In this document: positions 1 to 9,632 of the stretch, in pieces
How positions within the stretch are numbered: the first letter of the stretch is position 1
Layout: each line of letters opens with the position of its first letter
Assembly (NCBI GenBank): GCA_949775045.1
Contig: OX459098.1
Coordinates: 14,803,207 to 14,867,206 of the forward strand
From: Metridium senile
Taxonomy: Eukaryota > Cnidaria > Anthozoa > Actiniaria > Metridiidae
Length of the DNA: 64,000 nt
Direction: 5' to 3'
Program-made: the position numbers and the translations under genes
Notes under the pieces: generated by a model
Databases searched by the model: none
Told to the model about the DNA's origin: nothing
What the model saw: only the letters and a program-made list of their open reading frames with translations

Positions 1-1202
1 TTTCTGGATATAATTGATCCGTAGGATTTCTTGACTCCATATTTGGCGTTACCATGGAAAGTGCTGCTGTTTTGTAATCTCAGGGGCTCAAGTTCTCAGG
101 CCACATGACTTTTAGATCGTTTGAAAGCATCGTTGGATATTTACACTGGCTCAAAGTTGGCTTAAATCGGAATTTCGTTAATTTTAGGGTCATATTTTGC
201 CTTTAGTCACTACTGGAAGAGCATCATTAAGCTTCAAGGTAGCAAAGAGCTCACTTTCTGGAAGAAATCAGCGAGGAATCTCACTTTGTCAGCAAAAAAT
301 GATCGATGTTTGGTTCATTCGGTTTTGGCGGGCTTAGAACAAAGTTAGGTTTGGAGTTCGACTAAAGGCAAATTCTCGGACCTGCCGCGGTTATTTATCG
401 AAGTTGTGATGATAGAGGAACACAACAAGCACGAAATATTGGCAGAAAACCGAGGTGACCCTAGACTTATAAAAAAATTATAAAAGGACAGTGGGGGGAA
501 CTCCATGTGGAAAATTGTCATGGTTACCCACAATGCTTTGCAGTCGTAAATACTTGAAAACACTTGCGTATCAAAATGGCCGTAATCAAACGACCGCAGC
601 TCAGTTCGTGAAGTGAAAAAAAGTGAAAAAAACTTGCCAAAGCAATTGCACAGGGACTGAATTTTGTTGTGAAAACGGCCTTTTTGTCTAAAAACGATTT
701 TTTGATAAAAAAATCCAAGGTCAAAAAAGTGTGATTTTCACTATTGAAAAATAAGGCAAAAACGGTCATTTTTGACTTTCCTAAAGTTCATATGGAATTT
801 TTGTGCTAAAATTGCTTGTTTCTTGTGACTGACATGCTATGAAAATTTGAAAAACTTCCTACTGCTTACTAACATTCAAAAGGCTGGGAAAATTTGGCTT
901 GTTTAAAGAAGTTAGAATTTTTCAAAGTAAGTTCGTTTTTTTTACAGGGGGTTTCGGGCGCCGTAGGAGTCAAAGGGTTAAACAGGTTCAAAAACTCCAA
1001 CCTATATTTTGTGTTTTTGTAAAAAAAAAAAAAAAGATTTATGAACGTTTATTAGACAAAATTCAGGTTAGAGTTTGTGTAAATTAGGGTGCATCTTTAT
1101 CATTAGTTAAAACACTTGTCACAGTTACAATTTCTTTTGTCAATTTATCATGAATTATTAATGAGTTAATGAATTCTAATAATAGCCTGTGTTATTATTC
1201 AG
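1..1202. other. Intron sequence upstream of the first visible Ena/VASP exon
   Basis: No exon, RNA gene or clear mobile element was recognised in 1-984. The stretch ends with a pyrimidine-rich tract and an AG at 1201-1202 that serves as splice acceptor for the first visible Ena/VASP exon. It is therefore read as the 3' part of an intron whose upstream exons lie outside the window. Bases 985-1170 are repeated further on (see the direct-repeat entry). Confidence 0.5.
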
Positions 1203-4200
1203 GGTGACACTGGAGGCAATGATGGGGGTATGAGAACTGAAAGATCTGGTTCAAGATCAAATAATGCTGCCGGCGTAGGTGGTATGGATATGATGGCAGA
1301 AATGCAAAGAAAATTAGCTGCACGGTCAGTATTACAGTATGAATCAAAACACCGTGGGCACCTAGAAATATTTTAGAAATCCTTTATTGCTCGTTGAACA
1401 ACTCAGAAACAACTATATCACTGCAAGAAGTTTGACTGATGTGTAGTACGATAAACTTTTTGTAGTTGGAGTTAATTGTTTGTGAGTTGTTCAACGAACA
1501 ATAAACAATTTTTAAAATATTGTGTAGTTCCAGAAAATATCCATACCCCCCCCCCCCCCACCCCCCCCCCCCCCCCCCCCCCCCACGGAGGGTTTTTTAT
1601 TTTTAGACCCCCCTACCCCCTGGAATTTCCATTCCAGAGGGTCTTCAAAAGACCCCCCTACCCCCTGGAATTTCCATAATTTTCCCACTTGCTTTAATAC
1701 CCCTTGGAAAACCTCAAATTCATACCTAAAACGCTTTTTATGTCTATAATTCGCGGACAAAGGCGTTAATTAATGGTACAATTTTTGTTGTTATTACGTA
1801 GCCACAAAAAAGTAAAAAACATTTGATTTTCGGCTTCTGATTTTGTAAGTTACTGTGCATGATTATTTTCTTGGGGGTACCAACCAGTTTGAAGATAAAT
1901 CTTGCAAATTTAGCCAGTTTATTTTTGAAAATATCGTGAAAAGCGTCCTGGCGCCGCCGCCGTGGGTCTCACACGAGCACAGTTTATGTGTCACAAACTT
2001 ACATCAGAGATCGCGATTTATAGCAAAAAACGGTTAAATACTTTCAGAATATGTTCTTGCCTTTTTTAACAGTTAAAATGTCATGCTTTTACAGTGCTTT
2101 TGGGTCCTTTTGCGAGCTAAACAAAACTACACTGGTGCGTTACGTGACATTTGACACGTGAACGGTAAGGCGCAATTAGAGGGACTGGGAACGACTTGGC
2201 CGCCATTTTGTCTTGCTCGAAGCAAGAAATGCAACTTAGAGAGACAAAGTGTTGAAATAAATGCCTGGAAAATCTTGGAAGCTTTACAACAAGCAATTTC
2301 AGATGCACTTTAATAGCAAGAGTATTTCTTTGGTTTAGTTTCCTGCTACCGATAGTGAATTACGGTACTATACGTATCTCTTGTAACCCTCTGGAAAAAT
2401 ACGTTTTTATACCCCCCTCTCCCTCGGAAATTTTCCACTTTTAGACCCCCCTACCCCTCGGAATTTCTGTGACCCTCCGTGGGGAGGGGGGGGGGGGGGG
2501 TATGGATATTTTCTGGAACTACACATTTCTGGGTGCCCACGGTTTTTCGATTCGCACTGTAACATCCTTTATTCAGTTGTTATTAGTTTATAATATGTTT
2601 TTGTTATGAGTTCCATTGCATGTAAAAAGTTCAGGTTCAATTTAAAAAAACCTATAATTAGTAAATCTATATCTGCATTCATTATCCTTTCTCCTTTCTC
2701 TTTCTTTGATTGATCGCAGGGAACCACAACATTAGCAAGACAAACAAATTCCATCTTTCTTATCAATTATCCACTATGTAAAAAAATTCCATCATTAAAT
2801 GTATTATTACTAACAGGTTCCCATTTAAATCTGTACTTTCCCATTTAAATCTGTACTTATGCAAATTTTGTTGATGTGTGCTAAACACACAGATCAACCA
2901 ATCAGTGAAGTTCACTTCAGAAATAATATACTCTGATTGGTTGATCTGTGTGTTTAGCACACATGAACACAATTTGCATAAGTACAGATTTAAATGGGAA
3001 AGTACAGATTTAAATGGGAACCTGTTTACTGTATATCTTAAGTTCTGTATGCTTATGATGTATAGTTTAATAAACGAACAGGAGTGTCTTATCAGGATTT
3101 AAAACCAAGAGGCAAAGCAAAGTGGTTTTAGACCTGATAAAACACGATCTGCAAGTTTATTAAACGGCTTCAAAAACTCCAAACTATATTTTGTGTTTTT
3201 GTAAAAAAAATCAAGGATTTATGAAAGTTTATTAGAGAAAATTCAGGTTAAAGTTCATGTAAATTAGGGTGAATCTTTATTTTCAATTAAAACACTCATC
3301 ACGGTTCCAATTTTTTTTTGTCAATTTCTCATGAACTATTAATGAGTTTTTGAATATTGATTTAAAATACTGTGATTTTCAGACGTGCAAAGACAGATGA
3401 TAAACCAGTATCTAATGGACCAGTGAGTATCATATTTTATATCAAATATAAACAAATGCTAATAAGGTTGAGTAAATGTGATTTACAATATTCATTATTG
3501 TTTACTTTGTATTTCAGGTAAAACAAGAAGAAGAAAGGTCTTTTCCTGGTAGGTTTAATTGCTGTGTATTCTCTTTTTCCCTCCATTCGTCCATTCTCCC
3601 TTGTCCTAGTACTCTTTTTCTTCCCTTTCTCTGGCCAATTTGAGTTAACTGTGGTGAGCTATTTACCAAAATAATATTAAAGATGCGAGGAATTATAACT
3701 TTAGGGGGCTTTCATTTATAAGTGTAAAGGGTGGGTCGGCAAGATTGAGGAGGGTCACAATATTTTCGGAAGCTATATAGGGGGTTGTTACAGATTGTAT
3801 GCTGTTCTATAGGGGTTTAGTAAAAACTAGAACAAATGTAGGGGGGCTATGATATATTCTTTCACCAACCAGGTAGGGGGGGGGGGGGGGGTCGGGTAAT
3901 ATTTGAAAAAGACAGCAGGTGATTTTGCCCCCCCCCCCCCCCATACACCAATAAATTAAAGTCTCCTTAAAGCATGATGGGTCATTGTATGTGAGTTCTA
4001 ACATAACGTTTTGATTTTCTTAGCTCTTCGTTCAACAAGCACCTCAAGTAGTCCAACTCCTCCATTAACTAGCAATAAAACAAACTTTGGTAATCAACCC
4101 AGTAAACCAAGGTATGCACATGATATCAAAAATTTATCTTCCACTCCAAAAAATTAGTTTAATATGTTTAAATAGTTTGCTCAGAAACGTATTGCATGAA

Positions 4201-7200
4201 ATTGGTCCAGTGCTGAAGAGTGAATATCAAAAGCAAACATGTACATGATCAAGGCTTACAGTGCGACTACTGAAACCGGGGCCACCCAAACAAATATCAA
4301 AATAAACAGTTTTTGAGATAAAAAAAAAAAAACTAGTACAGTGTTCTCACAGTCTGAGATGTTTCTTATTCAATCTTGATCTATTCCGTTCACAAATAAT
4401 GAAAACCTTTAGCATTTTAAGCAAAAAAGTCAAACATTTGGTAGAGATTCTATTGTTCATATTCTCGATCGTGATTGGATAATGATGTTTTGGTGGCATC
4501 AGTTTCAGTAGTCGCACTGTAATAGTAGTACCAGTTGATCCAATAGTCCCTTTCATAGTTCCCTGCACCATCTTGAAAGGTAGCCAGGCCTTTGCATTGA
4601 GATGAACGTTTGCAATGATAAAAATCTTTTAACATCTTACATGACAGTTGTTCACATGTTTCTATGTTTGCAAGCTCTGAATGTTCATCTCGCTTCGATG
4701 CAAAGGCCTGGCTACCTTTCAAGATGATGCAGGGAACTGTGACGGGGACTATTGCAGTAGCTTCATGTGCTGCTAGAAAAATACAATTCACTCAACTTCT
4801 ATCAACTTCTTTCTATTTTTTTTTCTGTCTATTTACAGTGCGACTACTGAAACCGGGGCCACCAAATCATAATTATCCAATCACGATCGAGAATATGAAC
4901 AATAGAATATCTACAGATGTTTGATTTTTTTGCTTGAAATGCTAATAATTTTCATTATATGTGAATGGAATAGATAAAGATTGAATAAGAAACATCTTAG
5001 CCTGTGAGAACTATCTACAATTTATTGTTTGATCTAAAGAACTATATATATATATTTTGGAATTTGTCTGGGTGGCCCCGGATTCAGTAGTCGCACTGTA
5101 AAAGAAAGAATGGGTTACAGGTCAATAACTCACAAGTATCCATCACCGTGGATGTCAAACTTAACAAACAATTTTGAAAAAGCTTGATTTAGTCTCTATT
5201 TGTTTTCTTTTCAAAACAAGCAGTTTTCTCAAACATTGACCGGTCAGTAGCGTAGCCAATGAAATGGAAGGATTTGTGGTAGACCAAACGTTGTTGGATA
5301 CTATTATAGTTAGTTATGTAACTTTTTTATTCATCTTATCCTGAACAAAATTCAGAGTAGGGTCCACAAACATAATATTCCACTCTCAGACTTGACATTA
5401 ATTGAATATATTTATTTAAATGTCTTGCAGTGCCAACACTACCAGCAGTACCAGCAGCAGCACAAGCAGCAGCAACCGTTTCAATAGCACCAGTAACAAA
5501 AGTGATGTGACTTTGTCAAATGACCAACTGGATGAATTCAAAGAGGTAACTATCACTAAAAGAAGAAGAAAAAAACATTTTGATTAGTGCTCTTTGTGTA
5601 GCACAGTTATTTAGTAATGTGCTGTTTCTAAAGGCCCGGGCAAATGGCCTCAACATTTGCTTCAACATCCTTTCAATTTTGTTGAATGGCAATGTTGAAG
5701 CTGTTTGCCACCCTATTTCAACATTGTTGAAACCAATATTTGTTTGCATGCAGGCATTTAGTTAAAAATTGAAGATTATGTTTCTTCTGCGTTATGATTT
5801 GTTATGAATTTATCAATTAATTGTTGAAACCGTTTGCCCCACAACAACTATTCTACAGCATTCGACAAAATCGAACCAATGTTCAAGTAAATGTTGAAGC
5901 CAGTTGCCCAGGCCTTAAAGTGCACCTGACACCCTTCATGATATTTTGCAAATCTGTTTGACATGAAGTGTATAATATGTTTACTTAATTTTTCTTGATG
6001 TCGACATCTCCTTTCTGAGATATAAGCATTTGAAATCTGAAAATGCAAATGAAGTGACGTCTACCCAGGCCTCATTAAATATACAAAAGTTCTCTGGAAA
6101 TAATTATAGCAATTTTTTAAAGCTCAATATCTGTATTACTAATATTTACACTACCATTAACATTTTTACTTCTTTACAAAAACAAGCTTGCTGTCAGCTT
6201 TGAAACAAAACTTTGACAAATTCCTGGGATGACGTCACCTCATTTGCATTTTCAGATTTCAAATGTTCATATCTCAGAAAGGAGGGGTCGACATCAAAAA
6301 ATATTAAGTACACTTATTATACACCTCATGTCAAACAGATTTGCAAAATATCATGAAGGGCTTCAGGTGCACTTTAAGAAAACTAAGGTTCTTACTCAAT
6401 ACATGTTTCTGGAAATATTTGTGCCATCTGTTGTCAATAATAGTTGTCAATAATAGTTATCAATTTAATAGTTGTCAATAATAGTTGTTTATGTTTATTT
6501 TATGTTGCTTATTTTAGGTACTTTTGTCAGCATTCAGACAAGAGTTGGAAAATTATAAAGAAGACATAATTCAAGGTATGTTTTCATTCCAAACAAAAAC
6601 TCACCAAACAAATCTCCAACTCACCAACTAGTGGTATCACTCACTGCCTTCTAAAGTAGTAATCACACTATACACAACTCACACTTTGATATCTATGGTG
6701 AGGGGAAACTAGAATATCCAGACGAAAACCCCTGTGGTAAGGCAGAAAAGAACACCTCAAACTCTACTTACATTGTGATCCATGCCAAAATCTGGACTTG
6801 AACCACATTGGTGGGAGACCAACTGCTCACTTGACTACACACACCACCAACAATAACACTCCATATTACTAGCTAGAATGTTTGCCTTCTCATATATACC
6901 ATGCAGCAGTGGGAGACAAAATGCTAATTCATTTGACTACCCACACCACCAACAATAACACTCCATATTACTAGCTACAGTGCATGTCTTGTCATATACT
7001 CCATGCCCTAGTCTGGATTGAACCAACCTGGTGGGAGGCAAAATGCTAATTCACTTGATTACCCACACCACCAACAATAACACTCCATATTACTAGCTAC
7101 AGTGCATGTCATATAATCTGTGCCCAAGTATGGATTGAACCACAGTGGTGGGAGACGAAATATTTATATTACTAGCAAGAGTGCACACCATAGACACAGG

Positions 7201-7560
7201 CTCATAACATGGTATATTTTGAACCTATTGATCCCGGTTAATTTTGGAATTTTTGATCACTGAGCCCAATTTTTTTCCAAACTTTTGATCCTTGATCCCC
7301 GTTTTGATCTCTGAATCAGCTATTTTTTCTCCTGATCCCAAAGCAAAAATTCTGATCCCTGATCCCAAAATAATGCTGATCCCTGAACCCATATACCATG
7401 TTATGAGCCTGATATACATGTATCTATGATATACATTTATCTATGAAATATATGTATCTATGATATACATGTATCTATGAAATATATACATCTATGAAAT
7501 ATAAACAACAATGCTGTTTTATTTTCAGCTGTCAGGGAAGAACTATCCAAGAATATGTAA
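1203..7560 (+). CDS. Ena/VASP family actin regulator, C-terminal part (seven exons)
   Basis: Exons read as 1203-1324, 3383-3422, 3518-3548, 4024-4111, 5431-5545, 6518-6575 and 7529-7560 (stop TAA 7558-7560). Phases agree at every junction and give 161 residues. Near the start is MMAEMQRKLAARRAK, which matches the F-actin-binding block of the EVH2 domain (vertebrate EVL/VASP have a very similar EEM..MLARRRKA). A Ser/Thr/Asn-rich linker follows. The end (DEFKEVLLSAFRQELENYK, then EDIIQAVREELSKNM) is a heptad-like helix matching the EVH2 tetramerisation coiled coil. Ena/VASP proteins bind barbed ends of actin filaments and speed elongation at lamellipodia, filopodia and junctions. The EVH1 domain and proline-rich core would lie upstream of the window. 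Whether it is an Ena, VASP or EVL orthologue cannot be decided. The gene converges on the kinase gene at 14298. Confidence 0.85.
1335..2559. mobile_element. Family H MITE, split by a later insertion
   Basis: The left end at 1335 (CAGTATGAATCAAAACACCG) and right end at 2559 (mirror of CAGTGCGAATCGAAAAACCG) are inverted and flanked by TA (1333-1334, 2560-2561), as expected for Tc1/mariner-type MITEs. The arms continue as CCGTGGGCACC and GTTCAACGA. An uninterrupted copy lies at 16528-16738. The element begins 10 bases after the end of an Ena/VASP exon. Confidence 0.8.
1522..2524. mobile_element. Family W element nested in the family H MITE
   Basis: Ends are GTGTAGTTCCAGAAAATATC and its inverted copy, followed by long C/G runs. 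Next to each end is a repeated word, ACCCCCCTACCCCCTGGAA or close variants (1608-1680, 2405-2480). Target duplication ATT (1519-1521 and 2525-2527) is confirmed by the empty site in the sister H copy (AAAATATTTCTGG). The middle holds no recognisable coding sequence. Confidence 0.8.
2812..3026. mobile_element. Family P palindromic MITE, copy 1
   Basis: Almost the whole 215 bases fold back on themselves. Ends are AACAGGTTCCC and GGGAACCTGTT. The target duplication is TACT (2808-2811 and 3027-3030). Each arm carries two copies of the subterminal word CCCATTTAAATCTGTACTT, then ATGCAAAT and a CCAATCA box near the centre. Confidence 0.9.
3699..3975. mobile_element. Family W-type element with G- and C-runs
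   Basis: The left part (CTTTAGGGGGCTTTCATTTA) is imperfectly mirrored at the right end (TAATTTAAAGTCTCCTTAAAG by eye). Inside are GGGG/CCCC homopolymer tracts at 3877-3892 and 3929-3942. It lies in an Ena/VASP intron. The boundaries are approximate. Confidence 0.45.
4259..4519. mobile_element. Family T MITE, copy 1
   Basis: Inverted ends CAGTGCGACTACTGAAAC on the left and the mirrored form on the right (TTTCAGTAGTCGCACTG), flanked by TA on both sides. The interior has TTTCTTATTCAATCTTGAT and CTCGATCGTGATTGGATAAT. Ends and target site fit a Tc1/mariner-type non-autonomous element. Confidence 0.88.
4541..4755. repeat. Long hairpin between two inverted family T copies
   Basis: The left arm from 4541 (CAATAGTCCC, later AAAGGTAGCCAGGCCTTTGC) pairs with the right arm ending near 4755 (GCAAAGGCCTGGCTACCTTT). 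Arms are about 75 bases with a few mismatches, and the loop is about 60 bases. The hairpin sits exactly in the space between the T copies at 4259 and 4836. Confidence 0.85.
4836..5098. mobile_element. Family T MITE, copy 2 (inverted to copy 1)
   Basis: Same ends as copy 1 with TA on both sides (4834-4835, 5099-5100). The interior reads in the opposite sense: AATCACGATCGAGAATATGA comes first and GATTGAATAAGAAACATC later. Confidence 0.88.
5631..5915. mobile_element. Family A MITE flanked by TAA
   Basis: Left AGGCCCGGGCAAATGGCCTC, right end mirrors it as CAGTTGCCCAGGCCT. TAA occurs at 5628-5630 and 5916-5918. The interior is built from the word CAACATT and its inverse (TTCAACATTTGC, GTTGAAGC, CAATGTTGAA). 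The 3-bp TAA duplication is what PIF/Harbinger-type elements usually make. Confidence 0.75.
5915..6377. mobile_element. TTAA-flanked MITE with ~145-bp inverted repeats
   Basis: Starts TTAAAGTGCACCTGA (5915) and ends with the mirror image at 6377, TTAA at both edges (piggyBac-like target). The arms at about 5915-6062 and 6228-6377 pair over their length with scattered mismatches. Each arm contains an ATGCAAAT octamer beside a TGACGTC(A) element. About 165 A/T-rich bases lie between them. Confidence 0.8.
6673..7190 (-). mobile_element. SINE-A copy with tandemly repeated tRNA-like head
   Basis: Read on the minus strand, 6850 down to about 6673 has a degenerate B box (GGTTCAAGTCC), then GTTTGAGGTGTTCTTTTCTGCC and a ..GGGGTTTTCGTC tail like other SINE-A copies. 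From 6845 to about 7185 the head segment recurs: the word ACCACCAACAATAACACTCC occurs at about 6845, 6948 and 7069. This gives a short tandem array of 100-120-base units. Confidence 0.6.
7197..7411. mobile_element. Family W element with word GATCCCTGATCCC
   Basis: Perfect inverted ends of about 22 bases beginning CAGGCTCATAACATGG. The interior is made of reiterated TGATCCC/CTGATCCCAAA units. It shares its interior word, but not its ends, with the element at 11659-11872. Confidence 0.75.
7412..7505. repeat. Imperfect tandem repeat of ATATACATGTATCTATGA
   Basis: About six units of a 16-18-base word with variants (GATATACATGTATCTATGAA, AAATATATGTATCTATG). It immediately abuts the W element and ends about 20 bases before the last Ena/VASP exon acceptor. 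Confidence 0.75.
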
Positions 7561-7860
7561 CGTGGTAATGTGCTTATTAATATAATAATAACAACAGACA
7601 TTTGGATAAATAAGAATAGATATGGTTATGATACCAAGGTTCTGGTATAATTATTGACCAGTAATTTTTTCTAATAAGGTTGCTCAGCAATTAACCCTGT
7701 TCTGATGTTGACTAATTATATTATTACATAGAGATTTTTCAGTGATTTCATTTAAATTATCAAATGAAAAAATGTATATAAGTTCAGAGCGAAAGCACTT
7801 AAACCGTGAAATACAACCAAATTACTAAACAGTTTTCATTATATAATAATAATAGTTATA

Positions 7861-8035
7861 TGATATTTAGTGACTATTTAGTCAGTATCACTCAACCAGA
7901 AACATCAAATACAAAGGAAACAATACCTCATTACAACTTTACTTGCTTTGATACTGACTAATAGTCACTAAATAAGAACTATTACACAGTAGCAATTTTA
8001 TTTGAATTCATGGATATAGTGTTTGCACTCTTTCT
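7861..8035. mobile_element. Family S MITE, copy 1
   Basis: Contains TAGTGACTATTTAGTCAGTA, an inverted TACTGACTAATAGTCACTAA, and a right end reading ATGGATATAGTGTTTGCACT. This is the mirror of the S start at 50823. The left boundary is uncertain. Confidence 0.6.
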
Positions 8036-8110
8036 CCAGCAAAGATAAAGAAATAGCTTTGAGTTCTTGTTGGAGAAACTGTATTTTTTATATACATCAA
8101 GCTTAACATA

Positions 8111-8228
8111 ATATACAGGGGTGGATCCATAAATTTGTCAGGGTGGTGTCCCAAATGCAAATGAAGGGCTCTTAAGGTGTTAGGGGTTTCCAGTCCCACT
8201 AGGGACACCCACTAGGTCTACCCCTGAT
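8111..8228. mobile_element. Short MITE with ends CAGGGGTGGATCC
   Basis: Left CAGGGGTGGATCCATAA and right mirror GTCTACCCCTG. The end motif CAGGGG.GGATC resembles widespread hAT-type MITEs, but no clean 8-bp duplication is visible. Confidence 0.5.
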
Positions 8229-9004
8229 ATAGTAGTTTTCAAATCAAGTACATTTGAGTAGATAAATAATAAATTTGAATGTTATTGAATGTTCAGTTAT
8301 AATGGATTTGAAATACATTGTATGATAAAGCTAGTGCAAGAAGCACATTTTGAGTATTTTGTTTGATTATTTATTTGAGATCACTGCATATCCCTATGGC
8401 ATAGATTGAACAGAACATTTAAATATAAACAACCATACAAACAGTGATGTAGTTTGTCTACCTTAATTCTCAGTCATTGTAATTACTAGTGCAGTTATGA
8501 ATGGCTAAACATCAAGTTATTTTGTGGGTTTTGCAAGTCTGTTAGCAAAACATATTTTCAAGTTGTAAATTATAAGTTTTTAAGAAAACTGTGCAAAGGT
8601 GGATCCATCAAACACAAGGGGTGGTTACTTGAAACTCGAAAGCACCAAATCGGACAAATCCTTAAATCTAGTAAATCAAACATATCTACTCATTTTAGAG
8701 TGCATGCCATATATCCTTGAAACAATGTATTGTCTAATTGCACTATTTTGTACAAACTCGAGGATATTAATGCAGCAAAACAGTGTGACTATTGTATTTT
8801 TTTGTATGTGATTTGTGGCCAATGTCTGAGTGAATGCAGTCTTAGTTGATATCTAAATGGTATTAGATAGTTTGTAATAGCTTTAATACAGTTGTATGAA
8901 TGCAAATGTTTTCAAATCAAACTATGGATTCAAATCAAGGCTAATGAGCAAAAATAAGAAATTGGCTTGAAAGCCTCAACTCGAATCCATTGTTCAAAAT
9001 CAAA

Positions 9005-9154
9005 ATGGATATAGCTGTAATAACAGTTATTGTTTCATTGATTTATGGCATGCACTGTCAGAATACGTTGGATAAATCCAATCATGTGAAAGTTCAGATA
9101 GGCCAAGATGTTTTTTTTAAGATACCGTTTCTGAAAAACAATGCCCTTCAACAA
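9005..9154 (+). CDS. Possible first coding exon with a signal peptide, gene not identified
   Basis: An ATG at 9005 opens 50 codons ending in CAA at 9154, directly followed by a good donor (GTGAGT). The first 18 residues, MDIAVITVIVSLIYGMHC, look like a signal peptide. The rest, NTLDKSNHVKVQIGQDVFFK then IPFLKNNALQQ, could be the opening strands of an Ig- or cadherin-like domain, but I do not recognise a family. No matching second exon was found downstream on this strand before the convergent kinase gene. It may be a pseudogene remnant, an isolated exon of a gene with a very long intron, or chance. Confidence 0.3.
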
Positions 9155-9632
9155 GTGAGTTGGATGGTATGGTGTTTTGTCATCCACAATGTCATATTGT
9201 GTTTTATGGGTTTCTACTTTGCACAATGGTCCTTCAATATAGTCAATACAATTTCAAAGCAATTGGTAGTTTTGATCTATGCTTTAGCAATGTGAATGTT
9301 GTACATTGATAGTTAGTATCTATGATTTGTGCAGCTATGAAATTAATCCTTAATTAAATCGACAGATATTATTGCAATGATAAAACAGTTTTGAAAGGTT
9401 TTCCTGATCAAAAATGTCACTTTAAATTAAATTCACTTTGGGAGAAATTAGTTTTTGATCGGAAGCTTCTGTTTGTGCATATAAACATAATTATGGTACT
9501 GTAGTATCAATAATAGTAATAAATGACAGTTTCATTGTGCATAATTCTATAAAAAAGGTTTTTTTAAATATAAATTTGAATATGTATTAGTTGAAATTTA
9601 AAAAGATAGCGAGTAAGGACTTAGTTGAAATA

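Larger units (their letters stand above)
985..3352 (+). repeat. Direct repeat of ~185 bp (985-1170 and 3166-3352) before two Ena/VASP exons
   Basis: Both copies begin with TTCAAAAACTCCAA, pass through TATATTTTGTGTTTTTGT and an A tract, and share AAAATTCAGGTTA, GTAAATTAGGGTG and CATGAA.TATTAATGAGTT. The first copy ends about 30 bases before the splice acceptor at 1202, the second about 30 bases before the acceptor at 3382. This looks like a duplicated intron 3' region. Confidence 0.75.

Noticed and set aside
1476..1760. Proline-rich and glycine-rich frames around the C/G tract
   Set aside because: They are translations of the homopolymer and repeat words in a W element. They are not the Ena/VASP proline core, which should lie upstream of EVH2.
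5580..5765. Frames on both strands at 5516-5765
   Set aside because: They are produced by the CAACATT word palindrome of a family A element.
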